NCBI GenBank assembly: GCA_937927665.1
Contig: CALBRY010000519.1
Coordinates: 1 to 6,223 of the forward strand
DNA: 6,223 nucleotides
Origin: an uncultured Chloroflexota bacterium
GTDB taxonomy: Bacteria; Chloroflexota; Anaerolineae; Aggregatilineales; Phototrophicaceae
Reading direction: 5' to 3'
Numbering within the stretch: the stretch's first letter is position 1; the number at the start of each line of letters is the position of its first letter. Both the position numbers and the translations under genes were made by a program. The notes below the pieces were generated by a model. It was not told the DNA's origin, searched no databases, and saw only the letters and a program-made list of their open reading frames with translations. This document shows positions 1 to 5,898 of the stretch, piece after piece.

Positions 1-1
1 C

Positions 2-469
2 TACACCGAGCAGGTAATCAAAGAGGCGATGCGGCTGTATCCGCCCGCGTTTGTTTTCAGCAGGACGCCTGTCGAAGATATGGAACTGGGCGGTTACTGG
101 ATCAAGAAAGGCGCACAGGTCACGGTCATGTCGTGGTCGGTGCAGCGTGATGCGCGTTGGTATCCCGATCCGCTGGCGTTCAAACCGGAGCGCTGGACGC
201 CCGAATTTGAAGCGAACCTGCCGAAAGGCGCGTATATCCCATTCGGCGGAGGTCCACGTATCTGCATCGGAATGAACTTCGCGTTGATGGAAGCGAATCT
301 GCTGCTGGCGGCGCTTGCCAGCCGCTACCAACTCCGCTTGATCGGTGATGCACCCGCGCCGCTGCCTCAGCTCACGCTGCGCCCGAAAGGCGGCTTGCAC
401 ATGCGAATTATGCCGCGCGCGATCACGCCCGCCGCCGAGCCAATTACAGAGCGTGTGTTAGCTGTGTAA
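2..469 (+). CDS. Cytochrome P450, C-terminal part (5' end outside window)
   Basis: This is the last 155 residues of a haem-thiolate monooxygenase; the start lies left of the window, so the ATG at 29 is internal. Three P450 landmarks appear in the correct order. The K-helix ExxR is EAMR (visible residues 8-11, bases 23-34). The PERF-like segment is FKPERW. The haem loop FGGGPRICIG carries the axial cysteine at bases 263-265 (TGC). After the haem loop, an L-helix (MNFALMEANLLLAAL) and a short tail reach the stop at 467-469, as expected for a full C-terminus. The protein would oxidise a small hydrophobic substrate with electrons from a separate ferredoxin or reductase; no partner gene is visible here. 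The haem loop resembles bacterial members of the CYP4/CYP102-like side of the family more than camphor-type P450s, but substrate and subfamily cannot be given. A strong terminator follows 11 bases after the stop, so this is the last gene of its unit. Confidence 0.95.
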   Translation, partial: YTEQVIKEAMRLYPPAFVFSRTPVEDMELGGYWIKKGAQVTVMSWSVQRDARWYPDPLAFKPERWTPEFEANLPKGAYIPFGGGPRICIGMNFALMEANLLLAALASRYQLRLIGDAPAPLPQLTLRPKGGLHMRIMPRAITPAAEPITERVLAV

Positions 470-480
470 AAATAAGCTTT

Positions 481-508
481 AACCCTTCCCGCGCGGGAAG
501 GGTTTTTT
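481..508 (+). terminator. Intrinsic terminator of the P450 gene
   Basis: A perfect 10-bp stem (AACCCTTCCC at 481-490 with GGGAAGGGTT at 495-504) has a GCGC loop and runs into six T residues (503-508). It begins 11 bases after the P450 stop codon. It separates the P450 unit from the TIR gene downstream. Confidence 0.93.
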
Positions 509-546
509 CTGCATGAATGCTTTTCAGGTGTTTTAAACACGACTAC

Positions 547-576
547 TGATCACGTCGATGGAATGATATTTATAAC
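547..576 (+). promoter_or_regulatory. Weak candidate promoter for the TIR-CBS gene
   Basis: TATAAC at 571-576 matches five of six -10 consensus bases. The best spaced -35 is poor (TGATCA at 547-552, 18-bp spacer, three of six). Since a strong terminator lies at 481-508, the TIR gene needs its own promoter somewhere between 509 and 650, and this is the best I can find. Transcription from here would give a leader of about 70 nt. The site is uncertain. Confidence 0.25.
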
Positions 577-591
577 GAGGTACATCTAATC

Positions 592-599
592 AGGAGGTG
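592..599 (+). promoter_or_regulatory. Orphan Shine-Dalgarno-like sequence AGGAGGTG
   Basis: AGGAGGTG is fully complementary to the usual 3' end of 16S rRNA, yet no ATG, GTG or TTG stands at the right distance after it. The only GTG is inside the motif and meets TAA three codons later. It sits 51 bases before the ATG at 651, whose own upstream sequence has only a weak purine stretch (GAGCGAG at 639-645). It may be a ribosome standby site, part of a regulated leader, or chance. Confidence 0.3.
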
Positions 600-650
600 C
601 TAAGATAAGCTACACTAACGCAATACAAACCAAACAACGAGCGAGCACCA

Positions 651-2030
651 ATGCCTCATACTAAGAAATCGATCTTCATCAGCTATGCCCGCGAAGATGG
701 CACGCCGCTCGCGGAACGCCTATGCGAGATTTTCAAGCAGCAAGGATGGGAAGTTTTTCTTGATGTTATTACCATTCCGCCGGGGAGTTCGTGGATCATT
801 GAAATTCAGAAGGCGATCCTTGGTGCGACACATTTCATCTCTATTCTGACACCGAAAAGCGCTACCTCGCGCTACTTCAACGACGAATGGCAAATCGCGT
901 ATTTTTCAGATATCCCAATCATTCCGGTTAAGTACATCCCCTGTACAGTTGAAGGCTTTTTAGCAATCCGTCAATGTATTGACTTTACCGAAGCACATGC
1001 TTTGAATGACCGTATAGTAACTTTGTTGAGTCGTATCAAAGATCCTGAAATGCCGCTTGAACCGCTCCCATCCAGTATCCCACATACTGAATCTGAGCAA
1101 TGGCGCACAAAAGCGATTGGTGAATTTGGTGCTCATAAAGATCGCCGCGGTGTAGCGTGCATCGAAGGCAACTTGTCACCAGCAGAAGCCCGGACGATAA
1201 TCGCAGATGCTGGCAATAATTACGGCTTTCGACATCTGCTGGTCACAGCGAACGGTGAGGCAGGCAGCCGCCTCCTCGGCGTTGTCGGGCTTCGGCAGCT
1301 CCTAAAGGTGCAGTTCGCGCCGCGCCTCATAAAAGATGCGAAGACCGTTACTGACATTATGGATCGTTACGATCAGGGGATTCAGAAAACACCAAGCGCT
1401 CCTTGTTTGTATGAACACGATACGGTCGAAACGGCGCTTAATGTCTTTACGACTGCGGTCGAAAAAGGGGTATCAACACATCACTATTTTTATATGAGCG
1501 CGATCCCAATCGTGGATGAACAGCAAAATGCGGTAGGGATCGTCAGCTTTAAAGATTTGCTCCGCGCTATGTACGAAGAACAAACACTTCCTATGCCAAG
1601 GGGGGAAATCAAGGATTGGATGCGGATTCACAAATCCGCTGATCGTCCGGTGTATGCTGCCCCTCGGCAGCAATCCGTCCATGACGCCAAATTCAAAATG
1701 CGTCCACTCGGTCAGCGTGATTTGCCTGTAATCGATCCGCAAACAGATGATCTGTTGGGATTAGTCCCAGATGACCAATTGATTGCCAATTACGAAACAA
1801 ATCTGCGCGTTGGAACACCCAAAACCGTGATGACACCTGTCGAAAACCTCAAGCTGCAAACGCCTGATACCCCAATTGCTAATCTGCTCCCAATCTATGT
1901 GAACACGGATTATGCGGTGATGTACTATTCATTTGCGGTTGCTGAACGTGATGATCCCAAAAATCCGGGGCAGTTTCTCGGACTCGTCGGCTATCGTGAG
2001 ATTTTCCGAGCAGTACTAGAACAAGGGTAG
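651..2030 (+). CDS. TIR domain - CBS quartet fusion protein
   Basis: This is a soluble 459-residue protein with no signal peptide or membrane segment. Residues 5 to about 130 form a TIR domain (TIR_2 type): the first strand and box 1 read FISYAREDG (9-17), then FLDV (36-39), PPGSSW (43-48), and SRYFNDEW (73-80). E79 lies where TIR NADases such as SARM1 carry the catalytic glutamate. Residues about 156-456 contain four CBS-like motifs, each ending in a strand-turn-helix such as LLGVVGLRQLL (208-218), AVGIVSFKDLL (294-304), LLGLVPDDQL (368-377) and FLGLVGYREIF (442-452). They would form two Bateman modules, which in other proteins bind AMP, ATP, NAD or SAM. My inference is a TIR activity switched by nucleotide level; a scaffold role is also possible. 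The start is fixed: an in-frame TAA lies at 606-608 and ATG 651 is the only start after it. The gene is monocistronic between two terminators and more A/T-rich than its neighbours. Domain calls are firm; function is not. Confidence 0.92.
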   Translation: MPHTKKSIFISYAREDGTPLAERLCEIFKQQGWEVFLDVITIPPGSSWIIEIQKAILGATHFISILTPKSATSRYFNDEWQIAYFSDIPIIPVKYIPCTVEGFLAIRQCIDFTEAHALNDRIVTLLSRIKDPEMPLEPLPSSIPHTESEQWRTKAIGEFGAHKDRRGVACIEGNLSPAEARTIIADAGNNYGFRHLLVTANGEAGSRLLGVVGLRQLLKVQFAPRLIKDAKTVTDIMDRYDQGIQKTPSAPCLYEHDTVETALNVFTTAVEKGVSTHHYFYMSAIPIVDEQQNAVGIVSFKDLLRAMYEEQTLPMPRGEIKDWMRIHKSADRPVYAAPRQQSVHDAKFKMRPLGQRDLPVIDPQTDDLLGLVPDDQLIANYETNLRVGTPKTVMTPVENLKLQTPDTPIANLLPIYVNTDYAVMYYSFAVAERDDPKNPGQFLGLVGYREIFRAVLEQG

Positions 2031-2036
2031 ATTTTC

Positions 2037-2065
2037 AGCCCCTCCCATGTAGGAGGGGCTTTTTT
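2037..2065 (+). terminator. Intrinsic terminator of the TIR-CBS gene
   Basis: A perfect 9-bp stem (AGCCCCTCC at 2037-2045 with GGAGGGGCT at 2052-2060) has a six-base loop and is followed by six T residues (2060-2065). It lies six bases after the TIR-CBS stop. The convergent chelatase gene ends at 2068 on the other strand; read from that side the stem is followed by GAAAAT rather than a T run, so it is a weak terminator, at best, in that direction. Confidence 0.92.
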
Positions 2066-2067
2066 GT

Positions 2068-3039
2068 TTATATCGCGAACTCGATTTCGCGCCGTACGGT
2101 TGCCAACAGCAGATCCGCTTTCATCTGCGCCAGCGTATAGCACGGTCCGCCGAGACGTTCCGCCAGCTTCGACGCGAGTCCTTGATCAAATGCGAGGTGC
2201 TCCATATTGATCGTCACCGTCTTGATCCCATCACCTTTGATCAAATCCGCGATTTGATGTGCTTCTTCTTGCGGCGGTTTCGATCCAACGCTCACATTCC
2301 CTGCGCCGTCGGTGAGCAGGATGATCATCGGCATGACATCCGGGTGACTGACTTTCTCGCGGCGGATGACTTCATATGCGAGGAGTAAACCCGCGCTGAG
2401 CGGTGTTTTGCCGCCAACGGGGATATTCACGAGCGCCTGTTTTGCCAGCACGACCGAATTGGTGGGCGGCAAAATGATTTGCGCGCGGTCTTTTTGGAAC
2501 ACAATCAGCCCAACGCGGTCACGGCGCTGATAGGCATCCGTGAGCAGGCTCATGATCGCGCCTTTGGTCGCGCTCATGCGTTCGCTGACCGCCATACTCC
2601 ACGATGCATCGACCACAAACAGAATCAGGTTCGCCGTCTTTTTGACGCGGACTTTCTTTTGTAGATCACTGGTGCGGAGCGCATATGCCATTCCGCTCTG
2701 GCGTTTTTGTTCTTCGCGGGCGCGCTGGAAAGGTGCGGCGGCGCGGAGGGTGGCATCAAACGCAATATCGCGGTGATCGCCGCGTGCGGGGCGTGCCATG
2801 ATATACCGTCCGCGTTTGCGATCGGTCTTGGTGCGACTGCGGCGTCCCGCTGTGCGGCGGGCAACTTGATCCATGTGTTCGGCGGCGATTTTGCGGGCGA
2901 CGAACTCATCGCCGCTCTGGACTTTCTTGCCGCCGTCCCACCAATACGCGCTTTCATTTTGGAATGGGGACTGCGGTCCCGGATCAGTTTGACCGAAATC
3001 CGGGACTTCCTGCTCATTCGCGGTCGCTACTTGAGGAGT
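2068..3039 (-). CDS. chlD: ChlD-type linker and VWA domain, read by -1 frameshift from the ChlI frame
   Basis: This is the C-terminal half of a magnesium/cobalt chelatase D (medium) subunit. Joined to the ChlI frame at the A9 run it gives a 690-residue protein (367 + 323), a usual length for ChlD. A polar linker is followed by the family signature GRRSRTKTDRKRGRYI (fused residues 432-447) and a VWA domain with MIDAS residues DASWS (511-515), T579 in GGKTPL, and D611 in LLTDG. The D subunit couples ATP hydrolysis in the I ring to metal insertion by a large H- or N-type subunit. Read alone, the first ATG is at 2874, but it has no ribosome site. The frame before it stays open to the A run and encodes linker-like sequence (SGDEFVARKIAAEH) that continues smoothly into the signature. 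The upstream frame stop is the TAA at 3046-3048, inside the slippery site. The fusion is therefore the likely product; a separate 268-aa VWA protein (2068-2874) is less likely. The metal cannot be told from the sequence. Confidence 0.88.
   Translation of the reverse strand, partial: TPQVATANEQEVPDFGQTDPGPQSPFQNESAYWWDGGKKVQSGDEFVARKIAAEHMDQVARRTAGRRSRTKTDRKRGRYIMARPARGDHRDIAFDATLRAAAPFQRAREEQKRQSGMAYALRTSDLQKKVRVKKTANLILFVVDASWSMAVSERMSATKGAIMSLLTDAYQRRDRVGLIVFQKDRAQIILPPTNSVVLAKQALVNIPVGGKTPLSAGLLLAYEVIRREKVSHPDVMPMIILLTDGAGNVSVGSKPPQEEAHQIADLIKGDGIKTVTINMEHLAFDQGLASKLAERLGGPCYTLAQMKADLLLATVRREIEFAI
2976..3006 (-). other. Hairpin downstream of the frameshift site
   Basis: In the mRNA, GTCCCGGAT (3006-2998) pairs perfectly with ATCCGGGAC (2984-2976) around a 13-base loop: nine base pairs, six of them G-C. 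It starts 32 bases after the A9 run. Such a stem could stall the ribosome and stimulate -1 shifting, although the usual distance is about 5-9 bases. It lies inside the low-conservation linker of ChlD, where codon choice is free to maintain such a structure. The stem is certain as a sequence feature; the role is inferred. Confidence 0.5.
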
Positions 3040-4139
3040 TTTTTTTTAACGGCTTGTTCTTCGCCTGTGGCGGAGGGTTCGGCGTCGTCGCCTTCGCCCC
3101 ATTCGCTCGATGCTTGATCGTACTGCGCTTCAAGCTGAGTCATGTTCATCTGTGCGTCTTGGAACGGTCCGCGCTTCAAGCGGTGCGGTATCGCCAATTC
3201 CATCGCCAGCATCACGTCATCTTTGGTGATCCGCATGCGATCATGGAAAGCGGCATTCGCGCGCGCTGTTTTCAGGATGACCATATCGGCGCGGTGTCCG
3301 TCGATTTTCAGGCTGCTCGTCATGTGCGCGATTGCGGCAAGATCGCCGCGTGCGTATTCGACGCGATCCACCATATCCCGCGCCTGAACGATACGCGCCG
3401 CCAGTTCTTCTTCTTTCGGATGCCACAATTGGCGGAAGGCTTCCGGGTCTTCTTCATACGCGATGTGATATTCAACGATCCGCATACGCTCGTTAGCGTC
3501 GTGGATACCACGCACTTCAACCGACAGCGCGAAGCGGTCGAGAAGCTGCGGGCGCAGATCGCCTTCTTCGGGGTTCATCGTGCCGACGAGGATAAACCGC
3601 GCCGGGTGAGCGAAGCTGATCCCCTCGCGTTCGACAACATTTACGCCCATCGCCGCGCTGTCGAGCAGCAGGTCAACGACGTGATCATCGAGCAGGTTCA
3701 CTTCGTCTACATACAGGATGCCGCGATTCGCATTCGCCAACACACCGGGATCAAAGGCACGTTCGCCCTTCTGGATCGCTTTTTCAATATCGAGCGTCCC
3801 GACGACGCGATCTTCGGTCGCGCTCACGGGCAGATCGATAAACGGGGTGCGCCGCGCCGAAACAGGCAGATCTGCACCCGCGGATCTCTTGTCGCGAATG
3901 ATATCCGACCATGTATCCGGGCGATCGGGGTCATCGTTGAACGGCGATTCGGTGAACACCTGAATATCGGGCAGCAGCGCCGCGAGTGCGCGCGCCGCAG
4001 TTGATTTACCCGTGCCGCGTTCGCCTCGAATCAGGACACCGCCGATACGCATGTCGATCGCGTTGAGAACCAGCGCGGTTTTCATGCGGTCCTGTCCCAC
4101 AATCGCTGTAAATGGATATACCGAAGGTCGTTTAGCCAT
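3027..4139 (-). CDS. chlI: Chelatase AAA+ ATPase, ChlI/BchI-type small subunit
   Basis: A 370-residue cytoplasmic AAA+ ATPase of the magnesium/cobalt chelatase I family. Walker A is GERGTGKST (39-47), Walker B is ILYVDEVN (141-148), sensor 1 is in GTMNPEEG (N189), the arginine finger is in LLDRF (R202), and sensor 2 is in GHRAD (R283). Length and the opening (YPFTAIVGQD) match ChlI. The ATPase forms hexameric rings that power metal insertion into a tetrapyrrole by a large subunit not seen here. An acidic tail (about 345-362) leads to A-V-K-K-K at the A9 run, then L-L-K and TAG. The acidic tail and junction are the start of the ChlD linker, so this frame is both a complete small subunit and the N-terminal half of ChlD. 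The start is ATG 4139 with a weak ribosome site, about 34 nt after the predicted transcription start. The Walker motifs are intact, unlike the degenerate ATPase domain of many chlorophyll-pathway ChlD proteins. Confidence 0.95.
   Translation of the reverse strand: MAKRPSVYPFTAIVGQDRMKTALVLNAIDMRIGGVLIRGERGTGKSTAARALAALLPDIQVFTESPFNDDPDRPDTWSDIIRDKRSAGADLPVSARRTPFIDLPVSATEDRVVGTLDIEKAIQKGERAFDPGVLANANRGILYVDEVNLLDDHVVDLLLDSAAMGVNVVEREGISFAHPARFILVGTMNPEEGDLRPQLLDRFALSVEVRGIHDANERMRIVEYHIAYEEDPEAFRQLWHPKEEELAARIVQARDMVDRVEYARGDLAAIAHMTSSLKIDGHRADMVILKTARANAAFHDRMRITKDDVMLAMELAIPHRLKRGPFQDAQMNMTQLEAQYDQASSEWGEGDDAEPSATGEEQAVKKKLLK
3039..3050 (-). other. A9 slippery site for -1 frameshifting between ChlI and ChlD
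   Basis: On the minus strand the sequence is GTT AAA AAA AAA CTC in the ChlI frame, with nine A residues at 3047-3039. A one-base backward slip lets tRNA-Lys re-pair perfectly and continues K-K-K-T-P-Q-V into the ChlD linker. Without a slip, translation stops at TAG (3029-3027) four codons later. Slippage of RNA polymerase on the A run would give the same protein. A miscalled homopolymer (true length 10 or 7) would also restore a single frame. Confidence 0.75.
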
Positions 4140-4162
4140 CGTCTTGGGTCTTTACCTAGTCA

Positions 4163-4196
4163 GGAAGGATTCGTTAGTCATTATAGCGATCCTTCC
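4163..4196. promoter_or_regulatory. Inverted repeat bracketing the chelatase -10 box
   Basis: GGAAGGAT (4163-4170) and ATCCTTCC (4189-4196) are perfect 8-base inverted repeats separated by 18 bases. The -10 box (4180-4185) lies in the middle. This could be a repressor site with two half-sites on one face of the helix. The start point falls within the gap, so the mRNA does not contain both arms and an RNA hairpin from this promoter is unlikely. Confidence 0.4.
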
Positions 4197-4208
4197 CGCT
4201 TGTGACAA
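4180..4208 (-). promoter_or_regulatory. Sigma70-type promoter of the chlI/chlD locus
   Basis: On the minus strand, TTGTCA (4208-4203, five of six) and TATAAT (4185-4180, six of six) are separated by exactly 17 bases. Transcription should start near 4173, giving a leader of about 34 nt to the ATG at 4139. It lies in the 94-base gap after the DUF1990 stop codon, so the chelatase locus need not depend on read-through from upstream. Confidence 0.75.
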
Positions 4209-4218
4209 TCGTTACAAG
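4199..4218. promoter_or_regulatory. Operator-like palindrome over the chelatase -35 box
   Basis: CTTGTGAC (4199-4206) and GTTACAAG (4211-4218) form a 20-bp palindrome with a four-base centre and one mismatched position pair. It covers the -35 box (4203-4208). The size and symmetry are typical of a dimeric repressor site. The regulator cannot be identified. Confidence 0.4.
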
Positions 4219-4233
4219 TTGGATGGACTCGGA

Positions 4234-5709
4234 TCATTGGGTATCATTTTCGCTTCGCTTTTCCGCGATTTCGTCTGCTTTCCCTACGGCGATGCTGTCA
4301 TCACTCGCTGGTTGGATCGGCGCGGCGGGTTCAGGCGTCGTCTCGGCGGGAGTGGGTTTCCCCTCCTCTTTTGCGAGCCGCGCCAGTACAAGCTGTTGAA
4401 TACGTGCTATCGAAGTCCGCGCGAATCGTTTTTGCAGCCGCCGTCCGAACAGGTGAAATCCAATCCGGTAAAACACATTCGGGATGTGCGCGATTTTGGA
4501 ATATGCCTGTATGCGGAACTCGACTTCGCCGCTTTCGAGATACTTCCACACCTGAAAATTAATCTCGCCCATCTCGAAATGCCCCTCAAGCGTGCGGTAG
4601 CCATAGCCCCACACACGGGCATCGCCGCGCTTGTCATCGTGGCGCATGGTATCGGTCACAGCGATGATTTTGACGCCGAACATGAACGTAAACACGAGAA
4701 AGCGCGCGCGCAGAATCATGATCCGTTCTTCCAACGGGCGATCCGGGATGAAAATGCCCGTGATCAACTTCGGATCGGGGAATTCGTAATTCCGGACGAT
4801 CGCTTGCGCCGCCGCCCATGAGCCGTTGGGGAGCGGTTCACCGGGGGATTCAGAAGGTAAGCCGACGCTGTATTGATCGATGCGCCAGCCGCTTTTTTCG
4901 GTGAAGGATTCGCGCTGCGACGGGTCAAAATTGAGTCCGGTCGCGCTCCAGCGTTCAAATTCACGGGCGTAACGCTTCCATGTCGGGATTGGCTCCGGCG
5001 TGTACGGGACGCGATGCGTTGTCAAGCGGATTTCGTTGATCAATTCGCCGCCGCTGACTTCAACGGCGCGCTTGCAGAAATACGTCCACATGCTCCCTTG
5101 CGCGAACATCGAGACGCGCAAAAAGCGATAAAACAAATCGGTGATGCGATCGCGGCTGCGCGCCCATGAGCGAATCTCAAAGCGGATCGCATCTTTGCGT
5201 GATGGGTGCTCAATGGCGTGAAACTGGATTTCGCCCGCCTCAAGATGACCGGACAGTGTCGCAAATGCGAATCCGTCATCCTCCACATGGATCAAGCGCA
5301 CCGGACCATCCCACGGACCGGTAATGTGAACGAAAAATTCATCGCCCACCTGCCAGCGATCAGGATCGCCTTTGGTCTTTTCAAACCATGCCAGTTCACG
5401 CGGTGAGAATTGGTTGATGTCCGCCATCACCTGCGCCATGAGTTCGGCGCGGGTGAGTGTGGGATGGGCGATATCTGCCTGATAGCGGCGGTGAAAAAGA
5501 TCGCCCACGCCCGCATAAATCGGCTGGAGCGGGCGATCGCCGGTTGGATCCTCCATCGGGGGCGCGGGGGCAGGTTCAGTTGCCGCGACCGCGACTTCGG
5601 AGCGGCGGAGGGGAATCGCCCAGCGACGGATCATCACTCCGCCGCCGAGTCCGAGCAGTGCCGCCGCGCCAATCCACAGCGGGCGCAGTTGGCGTGTAAA
5701 AACTTTCAT
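4234..5709 (-). CDS. Membrane-anchored protein with two DUF1990-like domains
   Basis: A 491-residue protein of unknown function. Residues 11-27 (LWIGAAALLGLGGGVMI) form one hydrophobic segment preceded by basic residues and followed by RRW, which fits an uncleaved N-terminal anchor with short positive flanks. A proline-rich stretch (about 44-57) leads to two halves that each carry the DUF1990 core. The first is TLSGHLEAGEIQF (151-163), with the rest of the domain spanning about 64-215. The second is TLEGHFEMGEINF (373-385), spanning about 300-433. The shared L-x-G-H-x-E-x-G-E-I-x-F pattern and the following alternating strand plus aromatic helix show an internal duplication. Usual DUF1990 proteins (UPF0548, including the plant envelope protein OEP23) have one copy. 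The tail (about 446-491) is charged and low-complexity. The start is fixed by a TGA at 5734-5736 in frame and no other start codon after it. It is on the same strand as the chelatase locus, but a promoter lies between them. A hydrophobic-ligand role is only a guess. Confidence 0.9.
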   Translation of the reverse strand: MKVFTRQLRPLWIGAAALLGLGGGVMIRRWAIPLRRSEVAVAATEPAPAPPMEDPTGDRPLQPIYAGVGDLFHRRYQADIAHPTLTRAELMAQVMADINQFSPRELAWFEKTKGDPDRWQVGDEFFVHITGPWDGPVRLIHVEDDGFAFATLSGHLEAGEIQFHAIEHPSRKDAIRFEIRSWARSRDRITDLFYRFLRVSMFAQGSMWTYFCKRAVEVSGGELINEIRLTTHRVPYTPEPIPTWKRYAREFERWSATGLNFDPSQRESFTEKSGWRIDQYSVGLPSESPGEPLPNGSWAAAQAIVRNYEFPDPKLITGIFIPDRPLEERIMILRARFLVFTFMFGVKIIAVTDTMRHDDKRGDARVWGYGYRTLEGHFEMGEINFQVWKYLESGEVEFRIQAYSKIAHIPNVFYRIGFHLFGRRLQKRFARTSIARIQQLVLARLAKEEGKPTPAETTPEPAAPIQPASDDSIAVGKADEIAEKRSENDTQ

Positions 5710-5798
5710 TCTTAGGTAGTCATTCTGGTTGGCTCACGGGTTGAAGCAGGGTCAGCGTTCGCTTCGCAGAAGTGATCGCGCAGCTTTCCCTTACGCTT

Positions 5799-5828
5799 CT
5801 ATCGCGGATAGTAGCATGCTTCGCATGC
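5799..5828. repeat. Two adjacent short hairpins in the divergent intergenic region
   Basis: CTATC-GCG-GATAG (5799-5811) and GCATGC-TTC-GCATGC (5814-5828) stand two bases apart in the 232-base gap between the DUF1990 gene (minus) and the gene at 5942 (plus). The gap has no coding region I accept. With divergent genes, terminators are not expected here, and neither stem has a T run. The second contains GCATGC twice, which is itself a palindrome. They may be regulator sites or neutral. Confidence 0.35.
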
Positions 5829-5870
5829 GTGTGTATCCCCCATTCAGGCGAGATTTTCCCCGTAACCCGC

Positions 5871-5898
5871 TTGCGTTTGCGTCTAAGAATTCGATAAT
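5871..5898 (+). promoter_or_regulatory. Candidate promoter of the membrane-protein gene at 5942
   Basis: GATAAT at 5893-5898 matches five of six -10 bases; TTGCGT at 5871-5876 keeps only the TTG of the -35, with a 16-base spacer. It would start transcription near 5905 and leave a leader of about 37 nt. Moderate to weak. Confidence 0.35.

Noticed and set aside
2068..2874. Separate VWA protein starting at the ATG at 2874
   Set aside because: No ribosome site precedes it, and the same frame upstream encodes ChlD-like linker as far as the A9 run, so the fusion explains the data better. It is not excluded as a minor product.
2625..3017. A 130-codon minus-strand frame overlapping the ChlD linker
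   Set aside because: This is the ChlI frame continuing past its TAG; its S/A/R/K-rich translation has no family features, whereas the -1 frame there carries the ChlD signature.
2964..4004. A 346-codon open frame on the plus strand opposite chlI
   Set aside because: It is antisense to a gene with unmistakable Walker A, Walker B and sensor motifs; its translation is rich in H, F and R with no recognisable domain.
2068..4139. chlD as a decayed pseudogene
   Set aside because: Only one frame break is seen, it lies exactly on an A9 run at the natural I/D boundary, and all catalytic and MIDAS residues are intact on both sides.
4140..4233. Cobalamin riboswitch upstream of chlI
   Set aside because: The predicted leader is only about 34 nt and the whole gap is 94 bases, too short for the known B12 riboswitch, and no B12-box-like sequence was found.
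4012..4821. A 269-codon open frame on the plus strand across the chlI start and the DUF1990 3' half
   Set aside because: It is antisense to two supported genes and spans the promoter between them; no domain is visible.
5146..5540. GCGATCGC octamers (5146-5153 and 5533-5540) as cyanobacterial HIP1 repeats
   Set aside because: I found only two, inside a coding region rich in GATC and CG; this is far below the density seen in HIP1-rich genomes.
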